NCBI RefSeq assembly: GCF_029813785.1
Contig: NZ_JARVKY010000003.1
Coordinates: 372,001 to 436,000 of the forward strand
DNA from: Streptomyces sp. DH41
GTDB taxonomy: Bacteria; Actinomycetota; Actinomycetes; Streptomycetales; Streptomycetaceae
Direction of reading: 5' to 3'
Length of the DNA stretch: 64,000 nt
Shown: piece after piece, positions 26,490 through 35,497 of the stretch
Layout: each line of letters begins with the position of its first letter
How positions within the stretch are numbered: the stretch's first letter is position 1
The notes under the pieces: model-generated
What the model was told of the DNA's origin: nothing
The model's input: only the letters and a program-made list of their open reading frames with translations
Databases searched by the model: none
Position numbers and translations under genes: made by a program

Positions 26490-26741
26490 GGCTTGCGGAC
26501 CGGCGAGGGACGGTTTCGGCTGCTGGACGCGCTCGACGGTCTGACGGTCGACGCGGCGGCCCTCAACGCGGGTGTGGGGCGGAGCCTTGACGGACACCGA
26601 CCTGGCCGAGGACCAGTAGGTCATCGATCTCAACGTGGGCGCGACAGTGCGGCTGGCCTGACCAAACTGTTGCTGCGAGCCATGGTGACGCGCGGGGCGG
26701 GCGACTTCTTCGAGCGGGCGGACATGGCGGACGACACCCTG
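26490..26741 (+). pseudogene. SDR gene remnant related to the intact SDR at 49233
   Basis: The frame reads LRTGEGRFRLLDALDGLTVD then ALNAGVG, near-identical to part of the SDR at 49233-50039 (LRTGEGRFLLLDALDGLTVD). It then shifts frame: DTDLAEDQ, a TAG stop, VIDLNVGATVRLA and a TGA stop follow in a second frame. LLLRAMVTRGAG and FFERADMADDT return in the first. The Rossmann start and active site are missing or broken, so this is a decayed paralogue. Confidence 0.8.
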
Positions 26742-26748
26742 AGCCACC

Positions 26749-26904
26749 GAGAACTCGCTGTACTGGGAGATGCTCGCCCAGGCCGCCCGAGCCACCCGGG
26801 ACGACTGGCTTCTCACCCTTGCCGGGTACTGCCGCCCGCAGACCTTCCGGTAGACGCGCTGGACCAACACCATGATCAAGAACCTTGGCCCGCAGATCTT
26901 CTGA
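26749..26904 (+). pseudogene. Fragment of a conserved streptomycete hypothetical gene with internal stop
   Basis: One frame reads WEMLAQAARATRDDWLLTLA, YCRPQTFR, a TAG stop, then TRWTNTMIKNLGPQIF before a natural-looking stop. The phrase PQT(F/L)RQxRWTNTMIK is one I recall at the end of small streptomycete proteins. The start and most of the protein are missing. Nothing else is seen up to 27041. Confidence 0.45.
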
Positions 26905-27041
26905 CCAGCCTCTAGCTGCATGGATCACGAGCGTTGTGACCGCTGGCCGGGACACCGTCGACTCCACCCGGTGCGTTCCATCGGCACGCTGCCGGGCTTC
27001 TGGGGGTCCGACCCCGTCGGGGTGTCCGTGCTCCTCGGACG

Positions 27042-27938
27042 TCAGCCCACGTAGCGGCGGGCGGACGAGCGCCGCTGCGCCTTTTCCAGCACCCGCATCC
27101 GTGTCTCGACCTGCGCCGGCAGCACCCGCCGCTCGCGCAGTACCCACGGCCACGCGGCCGCAGCCTGTGCGAAGGCACGCAGCGACACGGTGTCGCGGGG
27201 CACCGTACGGGCCAGGTGCACAGTGCGGCGCAACGCGGGACCGGCCGGGCGGCGCAGCCAGGTGAACCACAGTGTGTTGCGGATGCCGTGCGCCCGGCGC
27301 AGCGTCGCGTCCCTCATCCGGGACGGCTGATGGTGGATCGTCAGGTGATCGGCGTACGTCAGCCACCACCCCTGGGCGGCCATGTCGACGGCGAGCAGCT
27401 CCTCCTCGCCGCCCAGCCACAGCCGGGGGTGGAAGCCGCCCGCGGCCCGGAAGGCGTCGGCGCGCAGCACGGTCGCGGCGGCCAGGAAGGAACCGAGCGC
27501 CGGACCGGGCAGCCACTCGGGACCGGGTACGGGCGAGTCGCGCAACTCATCGACGATCGGGTCCTCCACGCCTTCGGGCTCGACCATGATGCGGGCCGTG
27601 ACGGTGGCGAGCGCCGGATGCCGGTCGAGCAGGTCGGCCGCACCGGCCAGGGAGCCGGGCGCCCACCACGAGTCGTCGTCGCAGAACGCCACGTAGGGCG
27701 TACGCACCTCGCGGACCGCGAGGTTGCGGCCGACGGCGCCGAGGTTGCGGCCGGGGCACAGCAGCCGTACCCACGCGTGGTGGCGGGCGACCGCGTCGGC
27801 GGTGCCGTCGGTGGAGGCGTTGTCCACGACGATCACCGGTAGCCGCTCGGGCAGTCCGGCCAGTCGTTCGAGAGTGCGCAGCAACTCGGTGCGGCGGTTG
27901 TGGGTGATGACGACGACGGTGGTGCGGGGGCCGGTCAT
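27042..27938 (-). CDS. Family 2 glycosyltransferase
   Basis: 298 aa, GT-A fold. It has VVVITHNRR, VDNASTDGTAD, and the metal-binding region CDDDSWW, with GGEEEL as a likely catalytic acidic region. No membrane helix is present, so it is a soluble cytoplasmic enzyme. It is closely similar in layout to the preceding glycosyltransferase (27935-28801), suggesting tandem duplication. It is the last gene of the heptose cluster; its ATG overlaps the preceding stop (ATGA). Donor and acceptor are unknown. Confidence 0.88.
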   Translation of the reverse strand: MTGPRTTVVVITHNRRTELLRTLERLAGLPERLPVIVVDNASTDGTADAVARHHAWVRLLCPGRNLGAVGRNLAVREVRTPYVAFCDDDSWWAPGSLAGAADLLDRHPALATVTARIMVEPEGVEDPIVDELRDSPVPGPEWLPGPALGSFLAAATVLRADAFRAAGGFHPRLWLGGEEELLAVDMAAQGWWLTYADHLTIHHQPSRMRDATLRRAHGIRNTLWFTWLRRPAGPALRRTVHLARTVPRDTVSLRAFAQAAAAWPWVLRERRVLPAQVETRMRVLEKAQRRSSARRYVG

Positions 27939-28801
27939 GCATGTGCTCCGTCCAGCGTGCGGGCGGCCCGCTCGAGGTGCGGGGGCAGCGGCTTGCGTGC
28001 GCGCAGGGCGGCCGGCAGGCGTACGAGAGTCTCGCGCAGGGCCTGCCGGGCGGCCGGGGCGCGCAGGGCGTCGCCGGCCAGGCCGCGGGTGCGGGCGAGG
28101 GCGTGCGGCAGGGGGCGGCGCAGCCAGGAGGTGAGAACCTCGTTGCGGAGCATCCTGGCGGGGCGGCCGGTGCGGGGCGCCGGGTCCGGGTGATGATGGG
28201 CGATCACGTCCGCGCAGTGGGTGACGCCCCAGCCGCGTGCGGCGAGGTCGTAGGCGAGCAGGGTCTCTTCGCTGCCGAAGAACAGCAGCGGGTGGAAGCC
28301 GCCCGCTTCGAGGTATGCCTCACGGCGCACCACACAGGCGCAGGCGAGGAAACCGAGGACTTGCGTGCCGGGCAGGTCCTTTGCCGGGCCGAGTGGGGAG
28401 GTGGCGAGGACGTCGTTGAGCGGGTCGGGTTCCTCGGCGGGGCCGACGAGGGTGCGGGCGGAGATCAGGCCGAGCCGCGGGTGGGTGTCCATCAGCCCGG
28501 CCGCGCGGCCTAGGGCTCCGGGGGCCCACCAGGAGTCGTCGTCGCTGAAGGCCACGTAGGGGGTGTCGAGGGCGCGGGCGCCGTGGTTGCGGGCGATGGC
28601 GCCGTGGTTGACGGGCAGCGCCAGTACGCGGACCTCGGGGAAGTCGCGGGCGAGCATGGCGCGGGTGTCATCGGTGGAGGCGTTGTCGACGACGAGGATC
28701 TCCGGCCGCTCGGGCAGGGCGAGCAGGCAGCGCAGGGTGCGGGCCAGTCTCTCCGAGCGGTCGCGGGTGGCGATGACGACGCCCGTGGGTGTGTGGCTCA
28801 T
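27935..28801 (-). CDS. Family 2 glycosyltransferase
   Basis: 288 aa. It has GVVIATRDRSERL, VDNASTDDTRA, SDDDSWWAPG and FFGSEETLL, the same order as its downstream neighbour, so the two are probably paralogues with different sugar specificity. The ATG at 28801 overlaps the upstream stop (ATGA), and its own stop overlaps the next start. An earlier in-frame start would run deep into the GT9 gene and is rejected. Confidence 0.88.
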   Translation of the reverse strand: MSHTPTGVVIATRDRSERLARTLRCLLALPERPEILVVDNASTDDTRAMLARDFPEVRVLALPVNHGAIARNHGARALDTPYVAFSDDDSWWAPGALGRAAGLMDTHPRLGLISARTLVGPAEEPDPLNDVLATSPLGPAKDLPGTQVLGFLACACVVRREAYLEAGGFHPLLFFGSEETLLAYDLAARGWGVTHCADVIAHHHPDPAPRTGRPARMLRNEVLTSWLRRPLPHALARTRGLAGDALRAPAARQALRETLVRLPAALRARKPLPPHLERAARTLDGAHA

Positions 28802-29748
28802 GACGTGTGAAGGAGGAGATCCAGGGCGTCCAGCACGTGCTCGCAACCGATCCGCAGCAATGCCGGGTCTGGGTGGCGGCCGTGCGGGTCGCCCTGTGGG
28901 CCGGGGTGCCACAGCACGTGGTGGCGCGGGTGCGCAGGCGGGCCCCAACGGCTGGGCGGGACCGGGCCGAAGAGGGTGACGCTGGGGGCGGCGTGGGCGA
29001 CCGCGAGGTGGGCGATGCCGGTGTCACCGCTGACGACGGTGCGGGCGCCGGCGACCAGGGCGGAGAGCCGGTCGAACGGAAGGCCGCCGCCGAGGACGTC
29101 GGTGTCGGGCAGGCCGGCCTGCTTGGCGAGCCGCGCCACCAGATCATCCTCACCCGCACCGCCGGTGACCACGACCCGGTGGCCGCGCCCGCGCAGAGCG
29201 GTGGCGACGGTTGCGTAGCGGTTGACGGGCCAGCATCGGGAGAGGGCGCCGGCGCCGGGGTGCAGCACGACCGCCCCAGGGGCGGGGGAGAGGCCCGCAG
29301 GGCGGGGCAGCAGCAGGTCGGCGGGGTCGGCAGGGATGCGGTAGAACTGCAGGAAGCGGCACCAGCGGTCCCGTTCGTGCTCCTCCGCCCACCACGGCGG
29401 TCCGTCGATCTCCGGGGTGTCCGGGTGGGCGAAGGCGAACAGGCGCCGCGGGGACAGTGTCTGGAGCAGGCGGTGGCTGGGCGGTCCGTTGCCGTGCAGG
29501 TCGACGGCGATGTCGGGCGGGGGACCGTCCCAGTCGAGGCCGCGCGGTACAGCGCGCCCGGGAGCGGAGGCGGGCAGCAGCCGGTCGACGGCGCCCGTCG
29601 CCGCGGCGACCGGCGCCAGTTCGGCCGGGGCGGCCAATACCAGTTCGTGGCCGGGGAAGGCCCGTCGCAGGGCGCGCAGCGCCGGCACGCCGGCGAGGAG
29701 GTCGCCGAGGCCGAGGGCGCGCAGGACGAGCAGGCGGGGGCGCGTCAT
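28798..29748 (-). CDS. Family 9 glycosyltransferase (heptosyltransferase-like)
   Basis: 316 aa. It has the GT9/WaaF pattern: LLVLRALGLGDLLAGVPALR at the N-terminus, VVLHPGAGALSRCWPV in the middle, and VVSGDTGIAHLAVAHAAPSV with TLFGPVPPSRWG at the C-terminus. These motifs bind ADP-heptose in known enzymes, and the cluster makes heptose nucleotides, so ADP-heptose as donor is a reasonable inference. The ATG overlaps the HldE stop (ATGA). Confidence 0.9.
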   Translation of the reverse strand: MTRPRLLVLRALGLGDLLAGVPALRALRRAFPGHELVLAAPAELAPVAAATGAVDRLLPASAPGRAVPRGLDWDGPPPDIAVDLHGNGPPSHRLLQTLSPRRLFAFAHPDTPEIDGPPWWAEEHERDRWCRFLQFYRIPADPADLLLPRPAGLSPAPGAVVLHPGAGALSRCWPVNRYATVATALRGRGHRVVVTGGAGEDDLVARLAKQAGLPDTDVLGGGLPFDRLSALVAGARTVVSGDTGIAHLAVAHAAPSVTLFGPVPPSRWGPPAHPRHHVLWHPGPQGDPHGRHPDPALLRIGCEHVLDALDLLLHTS

Positions 29749-31169
29749 CGGGCTCCCTCCGCCGCCCGGGTCATGAGCGCGGTCGAGGACCGCCCGTCGA
29801 GGTACGGCAGCAGCACCGCCTGTCCGCCCCACTCCTCGAGCAGCGCCGCCTCGGGCAGGTCCGCGCCGGTGTAGTCGCCGCCCTTGACCCAGATGTCGGG
29901 GCGCAGGTCGGTCAGCAGCCGTTCCGGGGTGTCTTCGTCGAACACGGCCACCGCGTCGACGCATCCCAGGGCGAGCAGCACACGGACCCGGTCGGCCAGC
30001 GGGTTGACGGGGCGGCCCTTTCCCTTGCGGCGCCGCACCGACGCGTCGGAGTTGACGCAGACGATGAGGCAGTCTCCGATGCGGCGGGCGGCCTGGAGCA
30101 GGCCGACGTGCCCGGCGTGCAGGAGGTCGAAGCAGCCGCCCGCCGCGACGACGGTGCCGCCGGCGGCCCGTGCCCGGGCGATCACCGTGCGCGGGTCGGG
30201 AGCAGCGCCCGCGCCGTCTTCGCCGGGCTGCCGGGGAAGCGCCTCGGCTTCGGGCGGGGCCCCGCCGGCCACCGCGCCCGCGCCGCCCGCGGCGACGAAC
30301 CCGCTCGCGGCGACGACGGCGGCCTCGACTGCCTCGCCCACCAGTGTCCCGTCGGCGAGCAGCCCGGCCGCCGTCGCGGCGAACCGGTCACCGGCACCAC
30401 AGGGGTCGCCGTGGTGCGCGGCCGGCGCCGGAACGAGTAGGGGGTGGTCGCCGTACGAGAGCAGGGCACCGCGCGCGCCCATGGTCACCGCCACGGAGGT
30501 CGCGCCCCAGTGCCGTACGAGCGCGGCGGCCTCGCGGGCGGTGGCGCGCAGGTCGCTGTCCGGCGCACCGCCGGCGTCCGGTGTTCCGACGGCCCCCGCC
30601 AGTGCGCGCGCCTCCGACCGCGCCGGTGTCACCAGCCGGGTGCCGGGCACCGGCGGCCCGCCTCGCGGGTGCGGGTCCCAGACCATCGGCGGACGCTTGG
30701 CCAGGACGTCGCGCAGGGCGTTGGCCGCTTCCCGGCCGTAGTCGGAGACCAGCACGGCCGGGGCCGAGCGGACGGCTTCGCGGGCTTCGTCGGTGGCCCC
30801 GCGGACGCGGCCGTCACCGCGGTCCAGGCGCACGACCGGGCGGCCCTGTGCCAGCACGCGGGTCTTCTCCGGCAGGGCGTCGGACAGCGGCAGACCGATC
30901 ACCCTCACCCGGCCGTCGAGCAGCCGGCGCAACTCCTCGCTCGCCGGGTCGTCGCCCATGCCGGTGATCAGGGTCACGTCCCGGCCGTCCGCAGCCGCGA
31001 GGCAGGCCGCGAGGGCGGCGCCGCCCGGCTGTGCCCGTCGCGCCCGCTCGGTGACGACCGGTACGGGCGCGTCGGGGGCGAGCCGGTCGGCGTGGCCGGT
31101 CAGGTCGCGGTCGAGCAGGGCGTCACCGACCACGACGAGGGGGGACGTGCCCGAGCGTGCCACGGTCAC
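29745..31169 (-). CDS. hldE: HldE, bifunctional heptose-7-phosphate kinase/heptose-1-phosphate adenylyltransferase
   Basis: 474 aa. The N-terminal ribokinase-like domain (about 1-310) shows VVVGDALLDRDLTG, PGGAALAACLAA, and the catalytic GDPCGAGDRFA. The C-terminal cytidylyltransferase-like domain (about 335-474) shows GGCFDLLHAGHVGLL with the HxGH motif, VNSDASVRR, and WVKGGDYTG. Both halves look intact. The GTG at 31169 overlaps the GmhA stop (GTGA). It would make heptose-1,7-bisphosphate and then, after GmhB, ADP-heptose. No HldD epimerase is seen in the cluster, so the D,D-form is likely used. Confidence 0.93.
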   Translation of the reverse strand: MTVARSGTSPLVVVGDALLDRDLTGHADRLAPDAPVPVVTERARRAQPGGAALAACLAAADGRDVTLITGMGDDPASEELRRLLDGRVRVIGLPLSDALPEKTRVLAQGRPVVRLDRGDGRVRGATDEAREAVRSAPAVLVSDYGREAANALRDVLAKRPPMVWDPHPRGGPPVPGTRLVTPARSEARALAGAVGTPDAGGAPDSDLRATAREAAALVRHWGATSVAVTMGARGALLSYGDHPLLVPAPAAHHGDPCGAGDRFAATAAGLLADGTLVGEAVEAAVVAASGFVAAGGAGAVAGGAPPEAEALPRQPGEDGAGAAPDPRTVIARARAAGGTVVAAGGCFDLLHAGHVGLLQAARRIGDCLIVCVNSDASVRRRKGKGRPVNPLADRVRVLLALGCVDAVAVFDEDTPERLLTDLRPDIWVKGGDYTGADLPEAALLEEWGGQAVLLPYLDGRSSTALMTRAAEGAR

Positions 31170-31753
31170 TTCGCCTTCCTCTCCAGCGCCGCGTCGAACG
31201 CCGCGCACACCATGTGCACCGCTACCAGGTGGAGTTCCTGGACGGTGGCCGCCGTGGGCGCCTCCACGCACAGGGCCTCGTCGCTGCCCGCGGTCAGCGG
31301 GTTGGGGGCGGGTCCGGTGAGGGCCCACACGCGCAGACCGGCCGCGCGGGCCGCGTCGGCGGCGGACAGCCGGTTGGCGCTGGCGCCGGAGGTGGACAGC
31401 AGCATCAGCACGTCGCCGGAGCGGCCATGGGCGCGTACCTGGCGGGCGAACACCGCGTCCACGCCGTAGTCGTTGGCGATGGCGGTGGTGGAGGAGGTGT
31501 CGGCGTGCAGGGCGAGCGCGGAGAACGGCGGCCGGTCGTCGCGGTAGCGGCCGACGAGTTCGGCGGTCAGGTGCTGGGCCTGGGCGGCGCTGCCGCCGTT
31601 GCCCGCGGCCAGCAGCCGGCCCCCGCTGGAGAGCACCTCCGCGAGCAGCCCGCCCCAGCGCTCCGTGAGAGGAGCCCGGCCGCGGAACCGGGTCAGGGCG
31701 TCCAGGAGTTCGTCGCAGTGCGCGACGACGGACGATTCGGCATGGGTGCTCAT
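31166..31753 (-). CDS. gmhA: GmhA, sedoheptulose-7-phosphate isomerase
   Basis: 195 aa SIS-domain protein. It has AAGNGGSAAQAQHLTAELVG, the substrate-binding loop LSTSGASANRL, and TAATVQELHLVAVHMVC with the active-site Glu and His. It turns sedoheptulose-7-phosphate into D-glycero-D-manno-heptose-7-phosphate, the first step of ADP-heptose synthesis. Its ATG overlaps the upstream GT4 stop by one base (TGATG), and its stop overlaps the HldE start. Confidence 0.93.
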   Translation of the reverse strand: MSTHAESSVVAHCDELLDALTRFRGRAPLTERWGGLLAEVLSSGGRLLAAGNGGSAAQAQHLTAELVGRYRDDRPPFSALALHADTSSTTAIANDYGVDAVFARQVRAHGRSGDVLMLLSTSGASANRLSAADAARAAGLRVWALTGPAPNPLTAGSDEALCVEAPTAATVQELHLVAVHMVCAAFDAALERKAK

Positions 31754-32970
31754 CAGGCGACCTCCGTACGCAGTTCACGGCCCACGGCGGTCTGCCGGTA
31801 GACCCGTTCCACTCCGTCCGCTACGCGCTGCCAGGTGTAGCGGGCGAGCACACGCTGGCGGCCGGCCGCGCCGAAGCGGTTACGCCTGCGGTCGTGCCCA
31901 AGCAGATCGCGGACGGTGGCGGCGATCGCCGGGGCGTCGCCCGGCGGCACGAGCCCTCCGGTGCGGCCGTCGGCGACGGTGTCCCGGTGACCACCGACGG
32001 CGGTAGCGACGACGGGTGTACCGCAGGCCATGGCCTCCAACGGGACGATGCCGAACGGTTCGTACACGGGAGTGCACAGGACCAGGTCCGCGCTGCCCAT
32101 CAGCGCGGGCATCCGGCGCGGGTCGACGGCACCGAGCAGCCGTACCCGGTCGGCCACTCCCTGCTCCTCGGCCAGTTTCAGCAGCCGTCGGGCTTCGGGC
32201 TCGGCGTGCAACCGGTCGGAGGGCGGGCCGCCGGCGATGACCAGTTCGGTGTCCGGGATCCGGGTGAGGGCGCGGATCGCCTGGTCGTAGCCCTTGCGGG
32301 GGACCAGTCGGCCGCAGGCGAGCAGCCGGTGCCGCTGCTCCCGCCCGGGAGCGTCGGCGGTGTCCACCCGAGGGTGGAAGTGGTCGGTGTCGACGCCGCA
32401 CGGCACCACGGACACCCGGCTGGAGGACACGCCCATAACGGCGAGCTCCTCCTGCTCGTCGGTGCAGGTGGCCAGGATCCGTTCGCAGGTGAGGCCGATG
32501 TGCCGTTCGACGCCGACGCGTTCGGGCGGGCTGGTGTCGTCCTGGCCCTGGTGGCGGCGCTTGACGGTGCCGAGGGCGTGGAACGTCTGGACCACGGGGA
32601 TGCCGTACGGGTGCGCGCCGATCCGAGCGGCCATACCCGACATCCAGAAGTGGGCGTGCACGACGTCCGGCCGGCCCCGCCGCCAGGCCCGGGTGAGGTA
32701 TGCGCCGAAGTCGGGCATGTGGGGCAACAGTCCGTCTTTGGCAATCACCTCGGGCGGTCCGGCGGGCACGTGCTCGACGACGGCACCGCCGGGCAGCGGC
32801 ACGCGGTCGGGCAGATCGGCCGCGTCACGGCGGGTGTACACGGTGACGTCGTGGCCGCGACGCGCCAACTCCTCGCTGAGCCGTGCCACATACACGTTCT
32901 GGCCGCCGGCGTCGACACCGCCGAGCGCGGCGAGAGGGCTCGCGTGCTCGGACACCATGGCGATCCTCAT
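31753..32970 (-). CDS. Family 4 glycosyltransferase
   Basis: 405 aa, GT-B fold. The N-terminal domain has GGVDAGGQNVYVARLSEEL, a motif of MshA/sucrose-synthase-like GT4 enzymes. The C-terminal domain has GRLVPRKGYDQAIRAL and the E-x7-E motif EPFGIVPLEAMACGTPVV. It is soluble. The ATG at 32970 overlaps the end of the previous gene (ATGA). The open frame continues far upstream but that part is the neighbouring gene read after its frameshift. Confidence 0.92.
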   Translation of the reverse strand: MRIAMVSEHASPLAALGGVDAGGQNVYVARLSEELARRGHDVTVYTRRDAADLPDRVPLPGGAVVEHVPAGPPEVIAKDGLLPHMPDFGAYLTRAWRRGRPDVVHAHFWMSGMAARIGAHPYGIPVVQTFHALGTVKRRHQGQDDTSPPERVGVERHIGLTCERILATCTDEQEELAVMGVSSSRVSVVPCGVDTDHFHPRVDTADAPGREQRHRLLACGRLVPRKGYDQAIRALTRIPDTELVIAGGPPSDRLHAEPEARRLLKLAEEQGVADRVRLLGAVDPRRMPALMGSADLVLCTPVYEPFGIVPLEAMACGTPVVATAVGGHRDTVADGRTGGLVPPGDAPAIAATVRDLLGHDRRRNRFGAAGRQRVLARYTWQRVADGVERVYRQTAVGRELRTEVA

Positions 32971-33924
32971 CGCGTCACCTCCTTCAGCAGCCGCTCCCAG
33001 TCGTCCAGGAAGCGGGACAGCCCGTAGCGGGCCAGTGCCGCCGCCCGTGCGTCCTCGCCGACCGTGCGGGCGTGCAGCGGGTCGGTGATGAAGTCGCGGA
33101 CGGCGTCGGTCAGTACGTCGATGCGGTTGGAGACCACACCGGCGCCGGTTGGTACGGTCTCTGTGACCTCGGTGGTGGCGAGGGCGACCACGGGCATGCC
33201 GAGGTGCATGGCCTCCAGCAGGGACAGCCCGAGGGAGGTCCAGCGCACGGGGTGTGCGTAGACGCGGCGGCGGGCCATCTCGGCGTGCAGGTCGTGCTGG
33301 ACCAGCTCGTACGAGCGGCAGCGCTCGGGCGGAATGCGGAGGTGGTCGGCGAGGCCGTCGGTTTTCATGCCGAAGACGTCCAGCGGGGCGGCTTCGGCGA
33401 ACGTCGGCAGCAGGTCGGTCCCGGTGGTACGGCCGCGCCCGGTTCGGCTCGTTGACGGCGACGGCCGCGTGCGGGATCTCTCCGGTCCACAGGGGACCGG
33501 GGTCGACGATGCCGTGTTCGATGACGGTGGTCTCGGCACTTCCGGCGTCCCACATCAGGCGGTTGAAGTGGGTGACGTGGACCAGCGGCACACCGGGCAG
33601 GTCGCTGACCGGATGCCGGGTGTCCGGTACTCCGGGAGAGCCGTGGGGAGCGTTGTGCTCCAGGTACACCATGGGCGGGCGGCGGCCCAGCCACTGTTCC
33701 ACGAGGGTGTACTCGTGCGGGCGTTGAAGGATCACGACGTCGATGTCGGCGTCCCGCAGCCGTTCCGGCGGGAGTTCGATCACCGACTCCGGCCAGTCGA
33801 AGGTGCGGGCGCGGCCGAGTCCGTCGGGTCCGCGGTCCGGGGTGACGGGGACGACGTAGGTATGCGGGCCCTGTACGAAGGCCGTGGTCCACGACCCGTG
33901 GACGTGCCAGATCAGGATCCTCAT
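32967..33924 (-). pseudogene. Family 4-like glycosyltransferase, frameshifted (real or sequencing error)
   Basis: The gene starts MRILIWHVHGSWTTAFVQG at 33924 (ATGA overlap with the GT9 stop) and reads normally to AVAVNEPNRA near 33440. The conserved continuation RGRTTGTDLLPTF, with ASLGLSLLEAMHLGMPVVAL-type GT4 motifs (here WTSLGLSLLEAMHLGMPVV), lies in the next frame and ends at 32967. One extra G in the run at about 33435-33441 would explain it. All else, including both overlaps, is intact, so this is either a recent mutation or an assembly error. Confidence 0.8.
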
Positions 33925-34910
33925 TCCACGACCATCACTTTCTCCACGGCGGCCACCACATCCTCCGCGGTGACGGACTGCAGGCATGGATGGCCGGGCA
34001 CCGGGCAGTCCCGGGCGCGGCTGTCCGCGCAGGGCGCGTCCTGGTCGCCGAGCAGCATGTGCGGGACGCCGTAGGGGTACCAGCGTTCCGCGGGGACGAC
34101 AGGGGCGAACAGGGACACCACCGGGGTGCCGACGGCGGCGGCGAGGTGGGCGGGGCCGGTGTTGCCGGTGATGACGGCCCGCGCGCCGGCCAGCACGCCG
34201 GCCAGTTCCACGGCGTCGGTACGGCCGCCGAGGTCGAGGCCGTGGTCACCGGCGACGTACGCGGTCAGCTCGCGCTCCCCGGGACCGCCGGTCACCACGG
34301 TCCGGTGCCCGGCCACCGACAGTTCACGCACCGCCTCGGCGCACCGCTCCCGGCTCCAGGCCCGGGCGGGCACGCTGGCCCCGGGGTGCAGTACGACGTA
34401 CGGCTCCGGTCTGGTCAGCCGGAGGGCGTTGGGCGGGTGCAGCACGCGCAGTCGGCCGTCGTCGACGCGGGGGAAGCCCGCGGCCTCGGCGAGGTCGAGC
34501 GCGGCCTCCGCCTCGTGGGCGTGTGGGGCGCGGTGGTGGCGCACGTCGAGCAGGGAGCCGGGGTAGTCGTCGCTGTCGGCGGCGATGAAGCCGACGCCGG
34601 CCAGGCGCAGCAGCAGGGCGGCGGGCAGCGGCGACTGGTGGAAGGAGGTGAGGATCAGCGCGGTGTCGGCGTCGATGGTGTCGACGATCAGCTCGACCTC
34701 GCCGCGGCCCACGGGCGGGGGCGTGAAGCCCACCCACGGCGCGTCCCAGACCAGGATGTCGTCCACGCCCGGCAACATGCGGGCGGCAGGGGCGCCGGCC
34801 GGTCCGCACAGAACGGTGACGTGGTCGGCCCGGGCCGCGACGGCACGGATGGCCGGTCCGGCGAGCAGCATGTCGCCGAAGCTGTCCAGGCGGGTGACCA
34901 GGGCCCTCAT
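33921..34910 (-). CDS. Family 9 glycosyltransferase (heptosyltransferase-like)
   Basis: 329 aa. The GT9 pattern is clear: LVTRLDSFGDMLLAGPAIRA, VVLHPGASVPARAWS, and VITGNTGPAHLAAAVGTPVV with LFAPVVPAERW. It is the second GT9 in the cluster, so two heptose (or similar) transfers are likely. The C-terminus has a Cys-rich tail (CADSRARDCPVPGHPC), common in some GT9 proteins. It starts in an ATGA overlap with the phosphatase gene. Confidence 0.9.
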   Translation of the reverse strand: MRALVTRLDSFGDMLLAGPAIRAVAARADHVTVLCGPAGAPAARMLPGVDDILVWDAPWVGFTPPPVGRGEVELIVDTIDADTALILTSFHQSPLPAALLLRLAGVGFIAADSDDYPGSLLDVRHHRAPHAHEAEAALDLAEAAGFPRVDDGRLRVLHPPNALRLTRPEPYVVLHPGASVPARAWSRERCAEAVRELSVAGHRTVVTGGPGERELTAYVAGDHGLDLGGRTDAVELAGVLAGARAVITGNTGPAHLAAAVGTPVVSLFAPVVPAERWYPYGVPHMLLGDQDAPCADSRARDCPVPGHPCLQSVTAEDVVAAVEKVMVVE

Positions 34911-35497
34911 CGGATGCTCCCGGTGATCTCGTGGGCGGCTGTGACAGGCCGCCGGCCGACTGGAAACCGTCCGGACGGCCGCTGGGACAGCACGGTGCGC
35001 ACGGCCGTCGACAGGTCGCGTGCCACGTGTTCGGCAGCCGCGATCTCCTCCGGCCGGGTCTGCGCGGTGGGGACGAGGACACCGAGGGCACCGGCCCGGC
35101 TCGCGGCCTCGACGTCGGCTCCTATGTCGCCGATCACGGCGATCCGCTCCGTCGGAGTGCGCAGCCGGTCGGCGGCCCGGAGGATCATGCCGGGCCGGGG
35201 TTTGCGGCAGTGGCAGCCGTCGTCGGGGCCGTGCGGGCAGACGGCCCACATGTCGAAGGGGCCGAGCAAGGCGTCGATCCGCTCGTTGACACGGCGGACG
35301 TCGGCGGTGGAGAGCAGCCCGCGAGCGATGCCGGACTGGTTGGTGACGACGCCGGTGCCGATGCCGCGGGCGCGCAGCGAGTCGAGTGCCTCGCGGGCGC
35401 CGTCGACCGGGCGGACCAGATCGGGCTCGCCGTTGTAGGGGACGTCGTGGACGAGGGTGCCGTCGCGGTCGAACAGCACGAGGTCGATCTCGTTCAC
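34907..35497 (-). CDS. gmhB: GmhB, D-glycero-D-manno-heptose-1,7-bisphosphate phosphatase
   Basis: 196 aa HAD-family phosphatase. It has FDRDGTLVHDVPYNG, VVTNQSGIARG, a zinc loop CPHGPDDGCHCRKPRPGM, and VIGDIGADVEAA. The zinc loop and Gly-rich start are the signature of GmhB/HisB-N proteins. It removes the 7-phosphate between the kinase and adenylyltransferase steps of HldE. The GTG at 35497 overlaps the stop of the GT2 gene (GTGA). Confidence 0.92.
   Translation of the reverse strand: MNEIDLVLFDRDGTLVHDVPYNGEPDLVRPVDGAREALDSLRARGIGTGVVTNQSGIARGLLSTADVRRVNERIDALLGPFDMWAVCPHGPDDGCHCRKPRPGMILRAADRLRTPTERIAVIGDIGADVEAASRAGALGVLVPTAQTRPEEIAAAEHVARDLSTAVRTVLSQRPSGRFPVGRRPVTAAHEITGSIR

Noticed and set aside
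26472..26915. A 147-codon intact gene
   Set aside because: Conserved SDR segments appear in two frames with internal stops; the frame itself mixes coding and shadow sequence.
31753..33987. One 744-aa glycosyltransferase
   Set aside because: The long frame joins the start of one GT4 gene to the next through its frameshift; the middle 150 residues are Arg/Pro-rich out-of-frame sequence.
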